Below are positions 1 to 7,942 of a stretch of 52,433 bases of DNA, one piece after another; within the stretch, counting starts at the first letter, position 1, and every line of letters begins with the position of its first letter. Location of the stretch: positions 1-52,433 of the forward strand of contig JBNKHH010000025.1 in assembly GCA_050290245.1 (NCBI GenBank), in the 5' to 3' direction. The translations under genes were made by a program, and so were the position numbers. The notes under the pieces are model-generated. The model saw only the letters and a list, made by a program, of their open reading frames with translations. It was not told the DNA's origin and did not search any database. This DNA comes from JBNKHH01 sp050290245 (GTDB taxonomy: Bacteria > Pseudomonadota > Alphaproteobacteria > Rhodobacterales > Rhodobacteraceae).

Positions 1-626
1 TGGCGCTTTTGCGCATCGATCAGGTGATGTTGGGATGGATGGCACCGGAAATCGAACTGGCGAACTATTCGCTTGCTGCGCGTCTCGCCGAGATATTGTT
101 GGTCATACCGGGCGTTTTGCATTCTGCGTTTTATCCCAGTCTTGTGCAGGCTAACCACAAAGACGCGGCTGGGTTTGAAGAGCACATGCAGCGCTATTTC
201 GACTTGCATGGCTTGGCCGGATGGTTGGGTGCGCTTGGTTTGGCACTCGGCGCCTGGCTTTTGTTTGTGCCTGTTTTCGGCACCGCCTATTCGGGTGGAG
301 TCGCGATGTTGATGATACTCGCTCTTGTGATCCCTGTCCAACTACTCGTGGTTTCGCGTGATACAATGTTATCGATTAGGAGAAAAACACGGACGATCCT
401 GTTCTTCTCGCTGATCGGCATAGGAATGAATATCTCAGCCAATCTAATTTTAATACCGTTCTTTGGAGGGCAGGGCGCCGCCCTGGCAACTGTGGCATCG
501 GTCATTCTGGTGGCGCTCGCAACCTTGCTGGATCGCGAGCTAGGGTCGACCTTTAGGCGCCTAGCGTGGGCTCTTGTACCATGGGACGCCGCGGCACGAA
601 TCGCCAAGTTGGCTAGAAACGGTTGA
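1..626 (+). CDS. Polysaccharide flippase (Wzx/MATE-like), C-terminal part
   Basis: The 5' end lies outside the window: the frame is already open at base 3, and the first residues (ALLRIDQVMLGWM) are the internal motif that Wzx-type O-antigen/exopolysaccharide flippases carry around their mid-protein helices. About 207 residues remain, with several hydrophobic helices (for example LAARLAEILLVIPGVLH, GWLGALGLALGAWLLFVPVF, MLMILALVIPVQLLVV, ILFFSLIGIGMNISANLILI). The family moves lipid-linked oligosaccharides across the inner membrane. The neighbouring glycosyltransferase, acyltransferase and sugar aminotransferase fit a surface-polysaccharide locus. Base composition is poorer in GC than the rest of the window. 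Family assignment is good; the exact substrate cannot be told. Confidence 0.8.
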   Translation, partial: ALLRIDQVMLGWMAPEIELANYSLAARLAEILLVIPGVLHSAFYPSLVQANHKDAAGFEEHMQRYFDLHGLAGWLGALGLALGAWLLFVPVFGTAYSGGVAMLMILALVIPVQLLVVSRDTMLSIRRKTRTILFFSLIGIGMNISANLILIPFFGGQGAALATVASVILVALATLLDRELGSTFRRLAWALVPWDAAARIAKLARNG

Positions 627-894
627 GTGCATGCCTATCAACTGGGGGCACTGGAAAAGCAAACTCGTCAGAATTGGCGGAACAGAAATCAGGTTGATGT
701 CTTGAACTTGGATCGAAGTGATTTGGCTGCGGTCACTGCAGACTGCGCGATTTTCACTGGATATCGGGTGACATTTCCTGGCTTGGGTAGAGGTCGCCGT
801 CTTTGCGCGGTTGGCTTGCGCAGCCGCGGCGCTCTGGCAACCGCACGCCCGAAGGCCGTCTAAAGGTGTGATTCCTGCAGACCTTGCGCAAGGT
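627..894. other. Convergent intergenic stretch, no gene supported
   Basis: This stretch separates the flippase and the convergent glycosyltransferase. A GTG-started frame of 78 codons (627-863, +) is open but has no recognisable domain, no good ribosome site and an Arg-rich tail typical of chance frames in GC-rich DNA, so I do not call it a gene. The only structure I see is the palindrome at 879-896. Confidence 0.5.
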
Positions 895-896
895 CT
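879..896. repeat. 18-bp perfect palindrome at the end of the glycosyltransferase gene
   Basis: AGACCTTGC is followed directly by its reverse complement GCAAGGTCT. As RNA it folds to a 7-bp stem with a GCGC loop. It overlaps the first bases of the minus-strand glycosyltransferase stop codon and lies between two convergent genes. There is no T run, so it is at best a weak terminator or an mRNA 3'-end stabiliser. Confidence 0.5.
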
Positions 897-1797
897 AGCG
901 TGACTGAAGCATCTTGATTGCTTCATGAATGTATCTGCGGACAACGGAGATCAGCCATTTCGCTGGGCCGATTTCCCTAAATATCCAGGCAGTGGCGCGT
1001 GCAACGCATGCAAGTGCCGCCTTCCTGTCGCCTTTTGACGTGTGATAGGCGGCGACGTTCAACAAGCCTAGGATGGTCATGTAGTTTTGTTGGCTTTCGG
1101 CCTGCAGCGACAGTATGCCACCGCTGTGATGCCGATAGCCGGCTGGCAGCAATTCGGGCATGAATTTGCCTGAGCCGACATGACCGAGCTGTGCCCAAAC
1201 CGTCATGTCGCCGATGGGTGATGAACGCAGAAATGCCGGAGGTGGTTGCCGAAAGATATTCCGAAAGCAAGTCGTTAGAGTATTTATGGCCAGCCCGGTC
1301 TTCAGCTCCATAGGCGAGAGATCGCGTTCCAACCCGTTCTTGTAAGGGTCGATCGTTTCGTTTGCTGCAATGGCCTTGACCCGACCATAAGTGATCGCGG
1401 TTTTGGGATGGCTGTCCAAGTAGGCGACCTGACGCGCAAGCTTGTCGGGGTCATCCCAGAAATCATCCCCGTCACAAATCGCAATGTACTCTCCTCTGCT
1501 CTGGGGAAACACGTAGGCGTAATATGGGTTCACGCCTTTTGAGTACTGGTTGTCAGTCTGAAAAATGGGAATAATTAGATCGGGGTAGCGCGACGCATAT
1601 TCTCGGAGTATGTCAGCGGTTCCATCCGTCGATGCGTCGTCGTGTATAATGATTTCAACCCGGAAATCGCAGTGCTGATCTAGGAACCCTTCGATGCATT
1701 GTGCGAGGTAATCTGCATGATTGTAGGTAATCGTGCAGATCGAAACTTTGATCGGGGCGGTGCCGTCGAATGCTGTGTCTCTCAAACTGACCGTCAT
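895..1797 (-). CDS. Family 2 glycosyltransferase
   Basis: A 300-residue GT-A fold protein. The N-terminal motif KVSICTITYNHADYLAQCIE starts the nucleotide-sugar binding half, followed by EIIIHDDASTDGT (first Asp motif) and IAICDGDDFWDDPDKL (metal-binding DxD region). The pattern ITYN/HDDASxDGT/CDGDDFW is typical of bacterial GT2 enzymes that extend O-antigen or exopolysaccharide repeat units on the inner face of the membrane. Its start overlaps the end of the upstream acyltransferase gene by four bases, so the two are translationally coupled. Donor and acceptor sugars cannot be told from sequence. The amino-sugar genes upstream suggest that the repeat unit includes an acylated amino sugar. 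Confidence 0.85.
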   Translation of the reverse strand: MTVSLRDTAFDGTAPIKVSICTITYNHADYLAQCIEGFLDQHCDFRVEIIIHDDASTDGTADILREYASRYPDLIIPIFQTDNQYSKGVNPYYAYVFPQSRGEYIAICDGDDFWDDPDKLARQVAYLDSHPKTAITYGRVKAIAANETIDPYKNGLERDLSPMELKTGLAINTLTTCFRNIFRQPPPAFLRSSPIGDMTVWAQLGHVGSGKFMPELLPAGYRHHSGGILSLQAESQQNYMTILGLLNVAAYHTSKGDRKAALACVARATAWIFREIGPAKWLISVVRRYIHEAIKMLQSR

Positions 1798-2393
1798 GAC
1801 CGGCGCTGCATCGATTCCGCGCGCCTGAGATCAGCCTCCTGAACGAGACAGGCTTTGGACCGGGCGCGGATTGCGCGGGCCGGTGCGCCCGCATGTAATG
1901 TCCAGGCGTCGAGCTGACCCTTTACCAGAGATTGAGCTCCAACGCTTGCGCCTTCATGCAGCGTCGAGCCGGGAAGGATAGTGGTCGCCGCGCCGATGAT
2001 ACAGTGTGCACCGACCGAAACCTCAGCCGTCTCAACCTTCTTATATCTGTCGGGCACGGTCGGGTTGGTCAGGCTTCCCCCGGAGTAATCATCGGTCGAA
2101 GAAAAAATCAGGCAGTGATGAGACAATCCGCTAAAGTTGCCGAGCGTAATCCTGGCTTTCCCTGAAAACGAACAACCGCTGGCAATATGGACATAGTCGC
2201 CGATCAGTAGACTACTGCAATTGATAACTGTGAAGGGATCGATACGAATATTTCGGCCGAACGTAATGGCTCTGAAATCCACGACAACAGCGGTGCTGTG
2301 AACCTGCACATTCTTTTCGGCGGCATTGGGTACACCGAGCTCCGCCAGCTGCTCAGGCGTAAGAAAATCTGCATTCAGCCGACTGGGGGTCAT
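1794..2393 (-). CDS. Hexapeptide-repeat (left-handed beta-helix) acyltransferase
   Basis: A 199-residue protein with the imperfect [LIV]-G-x4 repeats of the left-handed beta-helix from about residue 45 to 150 (RNIRIDPFTVINCSSLLIG, ITLGNFSGLSHHCLIFS, SVGAHCIIGAATTILPG, ASVGAQSLVKG). The family includes trimeric O- and N-acetyltransferases using acetyl-CoA, and the His pair SHH in the central loop is a possible active-site element. The gene starts directly after the stop codon of the DegT/StrS aminotransferase and overlaps the glycosyltransferase. The pair aminotransferase plus acyltransferase is the usual way to make an N-acylated 3- or 4-amino-deoxy sugar. An O-acetyltransferase acting on the polysaccharide is the alternative. 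Confidence 0.8.
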   Translation of the reverse strand: MTPSRLNADFLTPEQLAELGVPNAAEKNVQVHSTAVVVDFRAITFGRNIRIDPFTVINCSSLLIGDYVHIASGCSFSGKARITLGNFSGLSHHCLIFSSTDDYSGGSLTNPTVPDRYKKVETAEVSVGAHCIIGAATTILPGSTLHEGASVGAQSLVKGQLDAWTLHAGAPARAIRARSKACLVQEADLRRAESMQRRS

Positions 2394-3530
2394 TTAGGCC
2401 GTCTCTTTCATGGCAAATTCGAGCGCACCAAGGGTTGCGGCGAAAAGCGCATTTCTCTGATCGGCCGGCATGTAGGATCGGACCGGCAACACGACGGCGC
2501 CTTTTGAAAGGCCGTGCGCATTCTTGCAGTGGGTAATAGAGCGCATCCCGTTGCAGTCACCCAAACTCGGGAAGTAATAACGCCGCAACTCGATACCTTG
2601 CGCTGCCAAATTCTCAATGAATGCCAGCAAAATGGATTCAGACGGGAGAACGATCGGGAAAGTTTGCCAAGGTGAGTGGCTCACTTTCGATTCAAACACG
2701 ATATCCGAATACCCGGACAGGGCGTTGCACCATTCATTCACCATCGCCTGCCGGTTTTTTACCCTGATCTCCATTGTTTCGGCGACAGCCAGCCCAATTG
2801 CTGCTGCAACCTCAGACATCTTGCCGTTTATGCCCCAGAATGGGGGCTTTGGGTCACCGGTGCCACTATGTGACGTCAAACCGAAGTTGATTGCAGAACG
2901 CACTGCGGCGGTGTTGTTGGCCGAAGTAAAGACCGCGCCGCCTTCGCCTATTCCAAAAGGCTTGGTCGCGTGTAGCGAGAAAACCTCGTCGACATGATCA
3001 CTAACAGCGCGCGGAAAGAACTTGCGGCGATCGATGCCAAGCCCGGCTGCATTGTCGACTATGAGTCTCGCCCCCGCTCTTTCGCATACGTTGGCATGCT
3101 CGGACAGGTCGAACGAAATGCCATAGGGTGCGACAACGAGCGCCGCCTTGGCATTGGTCTTCGCAAGCACGTAGCCAAGGGCTTCAGGACCTACAATTGC
3201 GGTTTTCGGGTCAACATCCACAATGACGGGCTCGCAACCTGCGCCAAGGATGGCGCAAGCGCTGGCTTGAAACGTGAAGGCCGGGCACAGGACAGGGCCT
3301 CGAATGTTGTGGGCGATCAGGCAAGCACTGAGGCCGGCGGTCGCACTGGAAGCAGACACCACCGATTCTTCAGGAAGGCCATAGGTGGTGCAAAGCTTTT
3401 CCTCGAACTGCCTTGCAAGCGGTCCGAAGTTTGAATGCCAGTTTTGGCCCTTGGTACAGTTGAGATACCCGAACCACTGCTCCGTTTCAGGCATCTCTGG
3501 CCACACGGCCCTAATCTCGAATTCGGTCAC
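2394..3530 (-). CDS. DegT/DnrJ/EryC1/StrS-family sugar aminotransferase
   Basis: A PLP enzyme of about 378 residues related to those converting nucleotide-linked keto-sugars to amino sugars. The internal aldimine lysine is seen in FSLHATKPFGIGEGG (about residue 190), and LIVDNAAGLG supplies the Asp that pairs with the pyridine nitrogen. The frame is open up to 3632, but the first 34 codons encode atypical sequence. I chose the GTG at 3530 because family-like sequence (EFEIRAVWPEMPETEQWFGYL-type) starts there; the ribosome site is weak, so the start is uncertain. It heads the minus-strand trio with the acyltransferase and glycosyltransferase. It could instead be a more distant StrS homologue with another acceptor. 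Confidence 0.8.
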   Translation of the reverse strand: MTEFEIRAVWPEMPETEQWFGYLNCTKGQNWHSNFGPLARQFEEKLCTTYGLPEESVVSASSATAGLSACLIAHNIRGPVLCPAFTFQASACAILGAGCEPVIVDVDPKTAIVGPEALGYVLAKTNAKAALVVAPYGISFDLSEHANVCERAGARLIVDNAAGLGIDRRKFFPRAVSDHVDEVFSLHATKPFGIGEGGAVFTSANNTAAVRSAINFGLTSHSGTGDPKPPFWGINGKMSEVAAAIGLAVAETMEIRVKNRQAMVNEWCNALSGYSDIVFESKVSHSPWQTFPIVLPSESILLAFIENLAAQGIELRRYYFPSLGDCNGMRSITHCKNAHGLSKGAVVLPVRSYMPADQRNALFAATLGALEFAMKETA

Positions 3531-3723
3531 TGCACGTAACTCTAGCGATATCCCTGAGGAAAAATTTGGCTTTTGAGAGAACTTTACCACAAAAAAGACT
3601 GTTGACCATCGGCGCGGTGCGCAAGTCTGCAACTGTACTCGGGATGTGTTGCGAAACGACCCGAGTGCAACAGCAGAACCAATCGATCTGGTTTATCGGA
3701 ATGCATGGGAAGTCTTTTGAGGG

Positions 3724-3810
3724 TGGTGCCCAGGAGAGGACTCGAACCTCCACGTCCATACGGACACTAGCACCTGAAGCTAGCGCGTCTACCAATTCCG
3801 CCACCTGGGC
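3724..3810 (-). tRNA. tRNA-Leu (anticodon CAG)
   Basis: On the minus strand a complete cloverleaf can be drawn: acceptor arm GCCCAGG with CCTGGGC, D-arm GGCGGAATTGGTAGACGC, anticodon stem CTAGC/GCTAG with loop TTCAGGT (anticodon CAG), a long variable arm (TGTCCGTATGGACG) as expected for a class II tRNA, T-arm GGTTCGAGTCC, discriminator A and an encoded CCA. The length is 87 nt including CCA. It reads CUG, a major leucine codon in GC-rich genomes. Its 3' end faces the low-GC polysaccharide block, the usual orientation for an island boundary. Confidence 0.97.
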
Positions 3811-3938
3811 AGGTGTCGTGAGCGCGTGAAATAAGCGCGGTGCAGGGGACTGTCAACGGGCAATCTCGGCGATTTGGACCTTGCCGCAGGGGACACGCAT
3901 CGTTACACCCGGAGCCGGGGCAACCAAAGGCTCAGACC

Positions 3939-4919
3939 ATGGCTAAACTTGTCACGATTTTCGGCGGATCCGGGTTTGTCGGACGCTATATTGCGCAGCG
4001 CATGGCGCGGCAGGGCTGGCGCGTACGCGTGGCCGTGCGGCGACCGAACGAAGCGATGTTCGTGAAACCATATGGTGCGGTCGGACAGGTCGAACCGGTC
4101 TTTTGCAACATCCGCGATGACGACAGCGTTCGGGCCGTGACCCGTGGTGCTGACGCCGTGGTGAATTGCGTGGGAACTTTCGACGCCAAGGGCAAGAACA
4201 ACTTTGATGCCGTTCAGCACGAAGGTGCCGGTCGGGTCGCGCGGATTGCAGCCGAAGAGAACGTGGGCCGGATGGTGCACATCTCAGCAATCGGCGCGGA
4301 TGTGGAAGGCGAGAGCGACTATGCGCGGACCAAGGGTCTGGGCGAGGAGGCCGTAGTTGCCGCGTTTCCGAGCGCGGTGATTCTCCGGCCGTCGCTGGTC
4401 TTTGGGCCTGAAGACGCGTTCTTCAACCGTTTCGCGGCATTGGCGCGGATGACGCCGGTTGTTCCTCTGTTCGGCGCAGACACAAAATTCCAGCCGGTCT
4501 ATGTCGATGATCTTGCCGAGGCAGCTGTGAAGGGTGTGCTGGGCGAGGCCGAGGCCGGTGTCTATGAGTTGGGTGGTCCCGACGTCGAGGACATGCGCGG
4601 TCTGGTCGGCCTGACCTTGGATGTGGTTCGCCGGCGCAGGCTTTTGATCGGGTTGCCGTACTGGGTGGGCCGCGTCGTGGCGCATGTTTCTGGCCTGGCT
4701 TCGTACCTGACGCTCGGGATCATTCCTCAGCCGATCACCCTGGATCAGACAGTGCAACTGAAGTCTGACAACGTGGTTGGTGAGGGTGCGCGCACCCTGG
4801 CCGATCTGGGGATCAAGGCGACTGCCATGGCAGCGGTTTTGCCGTCTTACCTGTGGCAGTTCCGGCCTGACGGTCAGTATTCGGATATCACCCGCAGCGC
4901 CAGAAACCTGCGCGGCTAG
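3939..4919 (+). CDS. Complex I NDUFA9-subunit family protein (extended/atypical SDR)
   Basis: A 326-residue NAD(P)-binding protein. The N-terminal VTIFGGSGFVGRYIAQRMAR is the Rossmann glycine motif TGGxGFxG of atypical SDRs, and INCVGTF- and MVHISAIGAD-like strands follow. Alphaproteobacterial homologues of mitochondrial NDUFA9 have this length and layout, with a hydrophobic C-terminal segment (VGRVVAHVSGLASYLTLGIIPQP). The mitochondrial protein is an accessory subunit at the matrix arm of complex I; the bacterial role is thought to be similar, or in quinone-linked metabolism. The start ATG at 3939 has an AAAGG about 8 nt upstream; a longer open frame from 3840 runs through non-family sequence. 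It ends on a CTAG shared with the convergent uppP stop. Confidence 0.85.
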   Translation: MAKLVTIFGGSGFVGRYIAQRMARQGWRVRVAVRRPNEAMFVKPYGAVGQVEPVFCNIRDDDSVRAVTRGADAVVNCVGTFDAKGKNNFDAVQHEGAGRVARIAAEENVGRMVHISAIGADVEGESDYARTKGLGEEAVVAAFPSAVILRPSLVFGPEDAFFNRFAALARMTPVVPLFGADTKFQPVYVDDLAEAAVKGVLGEAEAGVYELGGPDVEDMRGLVGLTLDVVRRRRLLIGLPYWVGRVVAHVSGLASYLTLGIIPQPITLDQTVQLKSDNVVGEGARTLADLGIKATAMAAVLPSYLWQFRPDGQYSDITRSARNLRG

Positions 4920-5719
4920 GCGTAGCTGAAGACCAGCAAGGCGATACCGAGGAACACCCTGTAGATCACATAGGGTGCAAAGCTGGTCGAGCGCAGCAAA
5001 CGCATCATAAAGTGCAGCGCCGCCAGGGCGGCGGCAAATGCGAAGGCGGCCGCGATGGCGCTATCCCTGGCTGCGGCCGCATCCAGCTGGACGGCAACTT
5101 CGAGCCCCAGCAGCGTGCCCGAAGCCAGGATGGTCGGAATCGACATCAGCATGGACAGGCGGGCTGCGTCATGGCGGGAATAGCCAAGTTGGCGCGCGCC
5201 GGTGATGGTGATGCCCGAACGGGACGTGCCCGGGACCAGGGCCAGTACCTGCCACAAGCCCATGGTCAGAGCATGGCGCACGGACCAGTCCTCGGCCTTC
5301 CGAATGGTTGGTCCTGTTCGGTCTGCCCACCACAGGACCAGTCCGAACAAGAGCGTCGTCCATGCGATGACCGTGACCGAGCGCAGAGCGTCGGACAGGC
5401 CGGTCAGCTTGAAGATCAGCCCGGCGATGACGACGGGTATAGCCGAGAGGGCAAGCAACAGGGCCAGGTGGGCCTCGGGGGTTTTGGTCCTGCCGGTGAG
5501 GATGTGTCCTGCTCCGATCAGGGCGCGGCGGACGTCGCCATAGAAATAGAGAACCACGGCACCCAGAGTGCCGATGTGGACGGCGACGTCGATAACCTGG
5601 CCCTGGTCCTGAAGGCCGGTAAGATTCGGAAGGAGAATCAGGTGACCGGACGAGGAAATCGGCAGAAACTCGGTGATACCCTGGACAATGGCCACAAGTA
5701 TCAGTTGGAGGAGTGGCAT
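4916..5719 (-). CDS. uppP: Undecaprenyl-diphosphate phosphatase (BacA/UppP)
   Basis: An integral membrane enzyme that dephosphorylates undecaprenyl pyrophosphate to recycle the lipid carrier of peptidoglycan and polysaccharide synthesis; overproduction gives bacitracin resistance in known examples. Both signatures are present: QGITEFLPISSSGHL (Glu-rich plus Ser motif) near the N-terminus and LVPGTSRSGITITGA in the middle. At least seven hydrophobic helices follow. With the ATG at 5719 the protein has 267 residues, the usual length. A GTG at 5752 preceded by AAGG would add 11 residues and cannot be excluded. The end overlaps the NDUFA9-like gene tail-to-tail on CTAG. Confidence 0.95.
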   Translation of the reverse strand: MPLLQLILVAIVQGITEFLPISSSGHLILLPNLTGLQDQGQVIDVAVHIGTLGAVVLYFYGDVRRALIGAGHILTGRTKTPEAHLALLLALSAIPVVIAGLIFKLTGLSDALRSVTVIAWTTLLFGLVLWWADRTGPTIRKAEDWSVRHALTMGLWQVLALVPGTSRSGITITGARQLGYSRHDAARLSMLMSIPTILASGTLLGLEVAVQLDAAAARDSAIAAAFAFAAALAALHFMMRLLRSTSFAPYVIYRVFLGIALLVFSYA

Positions 5720-5931
5720 GCGTAAAAGCCCGGTCGGTTGAGATGCGGCCACTCTAACCTTTTGAGATTCATTGGAAAGGCTTTAAATAGGTCCGATTAG
5801 ATACCTAAAAAATTGAAAAATGGGTGGATGGCGCTGCAAGGTCTTCCAAAAAATGCGAAAAAGGTCAGTAGATATGACTTTTAATTCTTTTCGAATGCTC
5901 GTATGAGGGCATTTCGGAAAAGGAGAGTGTC

Positions 5932-7365
5932 ATGGGCGAGAATCCTATGTTGAAATTCGTGACCATCGGGCGGGACATGCCCGAGAAGCGTGGCGCCAGT
6001 GAGCGGCGCGAGGATTTCAATGAGATTTATGCCGAGTACGCGGACGCCAAGGCCAAGGAGCAGGCCAGCCGGTGCAGCCAATGTGGCGTTCCTTATTGCC
6101 AGGCCCATTGCCCTCTTCACAACAATATCCCCGATTGGTTGATGCTGACCGCCGAAGGCCGGCTTCAGGAGGCCTATGAGGTCAGCCAATCAACCAATAC
6201 CTTCCCCGAGATCTGTGGCCGGATTTGTCCGCAGGACCGCCTGTGCGAAGGCAACTGCGTTATCGAACAGTCTGGCCACGGCACGGTGACCATCGGCAGC
6301 GTCGAGAAATACATTACCGATACCGCCTGGGAAAATGGCTGGGTCAAGCCGATCGCCCCGAGCGAAAAGCGCTCGGAAAGCGTCGGCATCATCGGTGCAG
6401 GTCCCGGTGGCCTGGCCGCGGCGGATCGTCTGGTGCGCGCGGGCGTGAAAGTGACGGTCTATGATCGGTATGATCGCGCTGGCGGCCTGCTGACCTACGG
6501 CATCCCCGGCTTCAAGCTGGAGAAAGACATCGTCATGCGCCGGAACCAGCTTTTGGAAAGCGGCGGCGTCGAGTTTGTTTTGAACTGTAACGTGGGCGAA
6601 GATATCTCGTTCGAAGAAATTCGCGCCAAGCACGATGCTGTGCTGATTGCCACCGGCGTCTATAAATCAAGGGATTTGCAGGCTCCGGGCAGCGGTGCCA
6701 AGGGCATCGTCCGCGCGATTGATTACCTGACCGCGTCGAACCGCCAGAGCTTTGGCGATGAGGTGCCAGAGTATGACTCAGGCGAGTTGAACGCCGAGGG
6801 CAAGTCGGTTGTCGTTATCGGCGGCGGCGACACGGCAATGGACTGTGTGCGGACGGCGATCCGCCAGGGTGCGCGCAGCGTGAAGTGCCTGTATCGCCGT
6901 GACCGCGCGAACATGCCGGGCTCGCAGCGCGAGGTGCAGAACGCCGAGGAAGAAGGCGTCGAATTCGTCTGGCTGACCGCTCCGCAGGGCTTTGCGGGCG
7001 ATGCGGTCACCGGCGTTATGGCGCAAAAGATGCGCCTGGGCGCGCCTGATGCCACGGGCCGTCAGGTACCGGAGCTGATCGAGGGATCGGATTACGTCGA
7101 GGACGCCGACCTGGTGATCAAGGCCCTGGGTTTTGAGCCGGAGGACCTGCCGACGCTGTGGGGCGAGAATGCCCTGGAAGTGACCCGCTGGGGCACGATC
7201 AAGGCCGACTTCCGCACCCATGAAACCAGCCTGCCCGGCGTCTATGCAGTGGGCGACATTGTGCGTGGCGCAAGCCTTGTGGTTTGGGCAATCCGGGATG
7301 GGCGAGAGGCCGCGGATGCCATTTTGAACCACATCTCGGCATCGTCAGCGGTGGCCGCGGAATGA
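5932..7365 (+). CDS. gltD: Glutamate synthase (NADPH) small subunit
   Basis: A 477-residue flavoprotein that passes electrons from NADPH through FAD and two 4Fe-4S clusters to the large subunit. N-terminal cysteine clusters are seen in CSQCGVPYCQAHCP (about residue 45) and CGRICPQDRLCEGNC (about residue 100). The FAD-binding motif VGIIGAGPGGLAAADRL is near residue 155 and the NADPH-binding motif VVVIGGGDTAMDC near residue 295. A strong AAAGGAGAG precedes the ATG at 5932. The 180-nt leader upstream is AT-rich for this genome and is the likely promoter region. Here gltD is first, and two GFA-like genes separate it from gltB, all in one direction. Confidence 0.97.
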   Translation: MGENPMLKFVTIGRDMPEKRGASERREDFNEIYAEYADAKAKEQASRCSQCGVPYCQAHCPLHNNIPDWLMLTAEGRLQEAYEVSQSTNTFPEICGRICPQDRLCEGNCVIEQSGHGTVTIGSVEKYITDTAWENGWVKPIAPSEKRSESVGIIGAGPGGLAAADRLVRAGVKVTVYDRYDRAGGLLTYGIPGFKLEKDIVMRRNQLLESGGVEFVLNCNVGEDISFEEIRAKHDAVLIATGVYKSRDLQAPGSGAKGIVRAIDYLTASNRQSFGDEVPEYDSGELNAEGKSVVVIGGGDTAMDCVRTAIRQGARSVKCLYRRDRANMPGSQREVQNAEEEGVEFVWLTAPQGFAGDAVTGVMAQKMRLGAPDATGRQVPELIEGSDYVEDADLVIKALGFEPEDLPTLWGENALEVTRWGTIKADFRTHETSLPGVYAVGDIVRGASLVVWAIRDGREAADAILNHISASSAVAAE

Positions 7366-7501
7366 GTGTCTGCAAGCTGCATGGAAAGTGTACGGCAGCC
7401 GCCGGCAGAAGGTCAGGCCCGGACATGCACGCCGCATGTGAGTAGGTCAGGGGCGCTGACACGTCCGGCAAAAGAACTGTAAACGCGAGATTGGACCAGA
7501 G

Positions 7502-7942
7502 ATGTCGTTGGAAAACCCGGTCATGGCCGAAAACATCACGGGACGGTGCCTTTGCGGCGCGGTCACCGTGCATGTCGGCCGTCACCGGGCCGAAGTCGGG
7601 GCTTGCCATTGCTCGCGCTGTCGGCGCTGGACGGGGTCGGCGCTTTTCTGTTTCGAGGCAGAAGCGGAGGGCGTCACCGTAAGTGGACCGGTCCGCATCT
7701 GGAAACACGAGATTGCCGAGCGGGCGTCTTGCGAAACCTGTGGCACACTGTTGTGGCTGAGAAACCATGGCGAGGCCTACGAATTCCAGGTGGGCCTGTT
7801 CGACGCTGCCAAGGACTATCCACTGATCTCGGAAATCTATACCGACTGCGCCTTTGCCGCCGTACCGTTGGCGGGCGAGCACAAGCGGGCGACACGAGCC
7901 GAGTACGAGGCGAAATTTCCTATCGTGGAGTCGGCACCATGA
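7502..7942 (+). CDS. GFA-family zinc protein (formaldehyde-activating enzyme/CENP-V fold), copy 1
   Basis: A 146-residue protein with the zinc-binding pattern of the GFA family: GRCLCGAV near the N-terminus, GACHCSRCRRWTGSA in the middle and SCETCGTLLW further on, the two-zinc set of Gfa-like proteins. The family is named after glutathione-dependent formaldehyde-activating enzyme, but most members have no proved substrate. It lies between gltD and gltB and overlaps the next GFA gene by four bases (ATGA), so it is part of that operon. Copy 2 has the same motif order (GQCMCGAV, GACHCEMCRRWTGSA, FCGACGS), so the two look like a tandem duplication. A role in glutamate synthase maturation is only a guess. 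Confidence 0.88.
   Translation: MSLENPVMAENITGRCLCGAVTVHVGRHRAEVGACHCSRCRRWTGSALFCFEAEAEGVTVSGPVRIWKHEIAERASCETCGTLLWLRNHGEAYEFQVGLFDAAKDYPLISEIYTDCAFAAVPLAGEHKRATRAEYEAKFPIVESAP

Noticed and set aside
627..863. A 78-codon plus-strand frame after the flippase gene
   Set aside because: It begins on GTG directly after the flippase stop, has no ribosome site and no family pattern; the tail is Arg-rich as in chance frames.
3511..3804. A minus-strand frame through the tRNA-Leu and the aminotransferase start
   Set aside because: It runs over a clear tRNA; its first residues are translation of the tRNA itself.
7366..7501. Possible separate promoter or gene between gltD and the first GFA gene
   Set aside because: The 136-nt gap holds no convincing gene and no clear promoter elements; I leave it as an intra-operon spacer.
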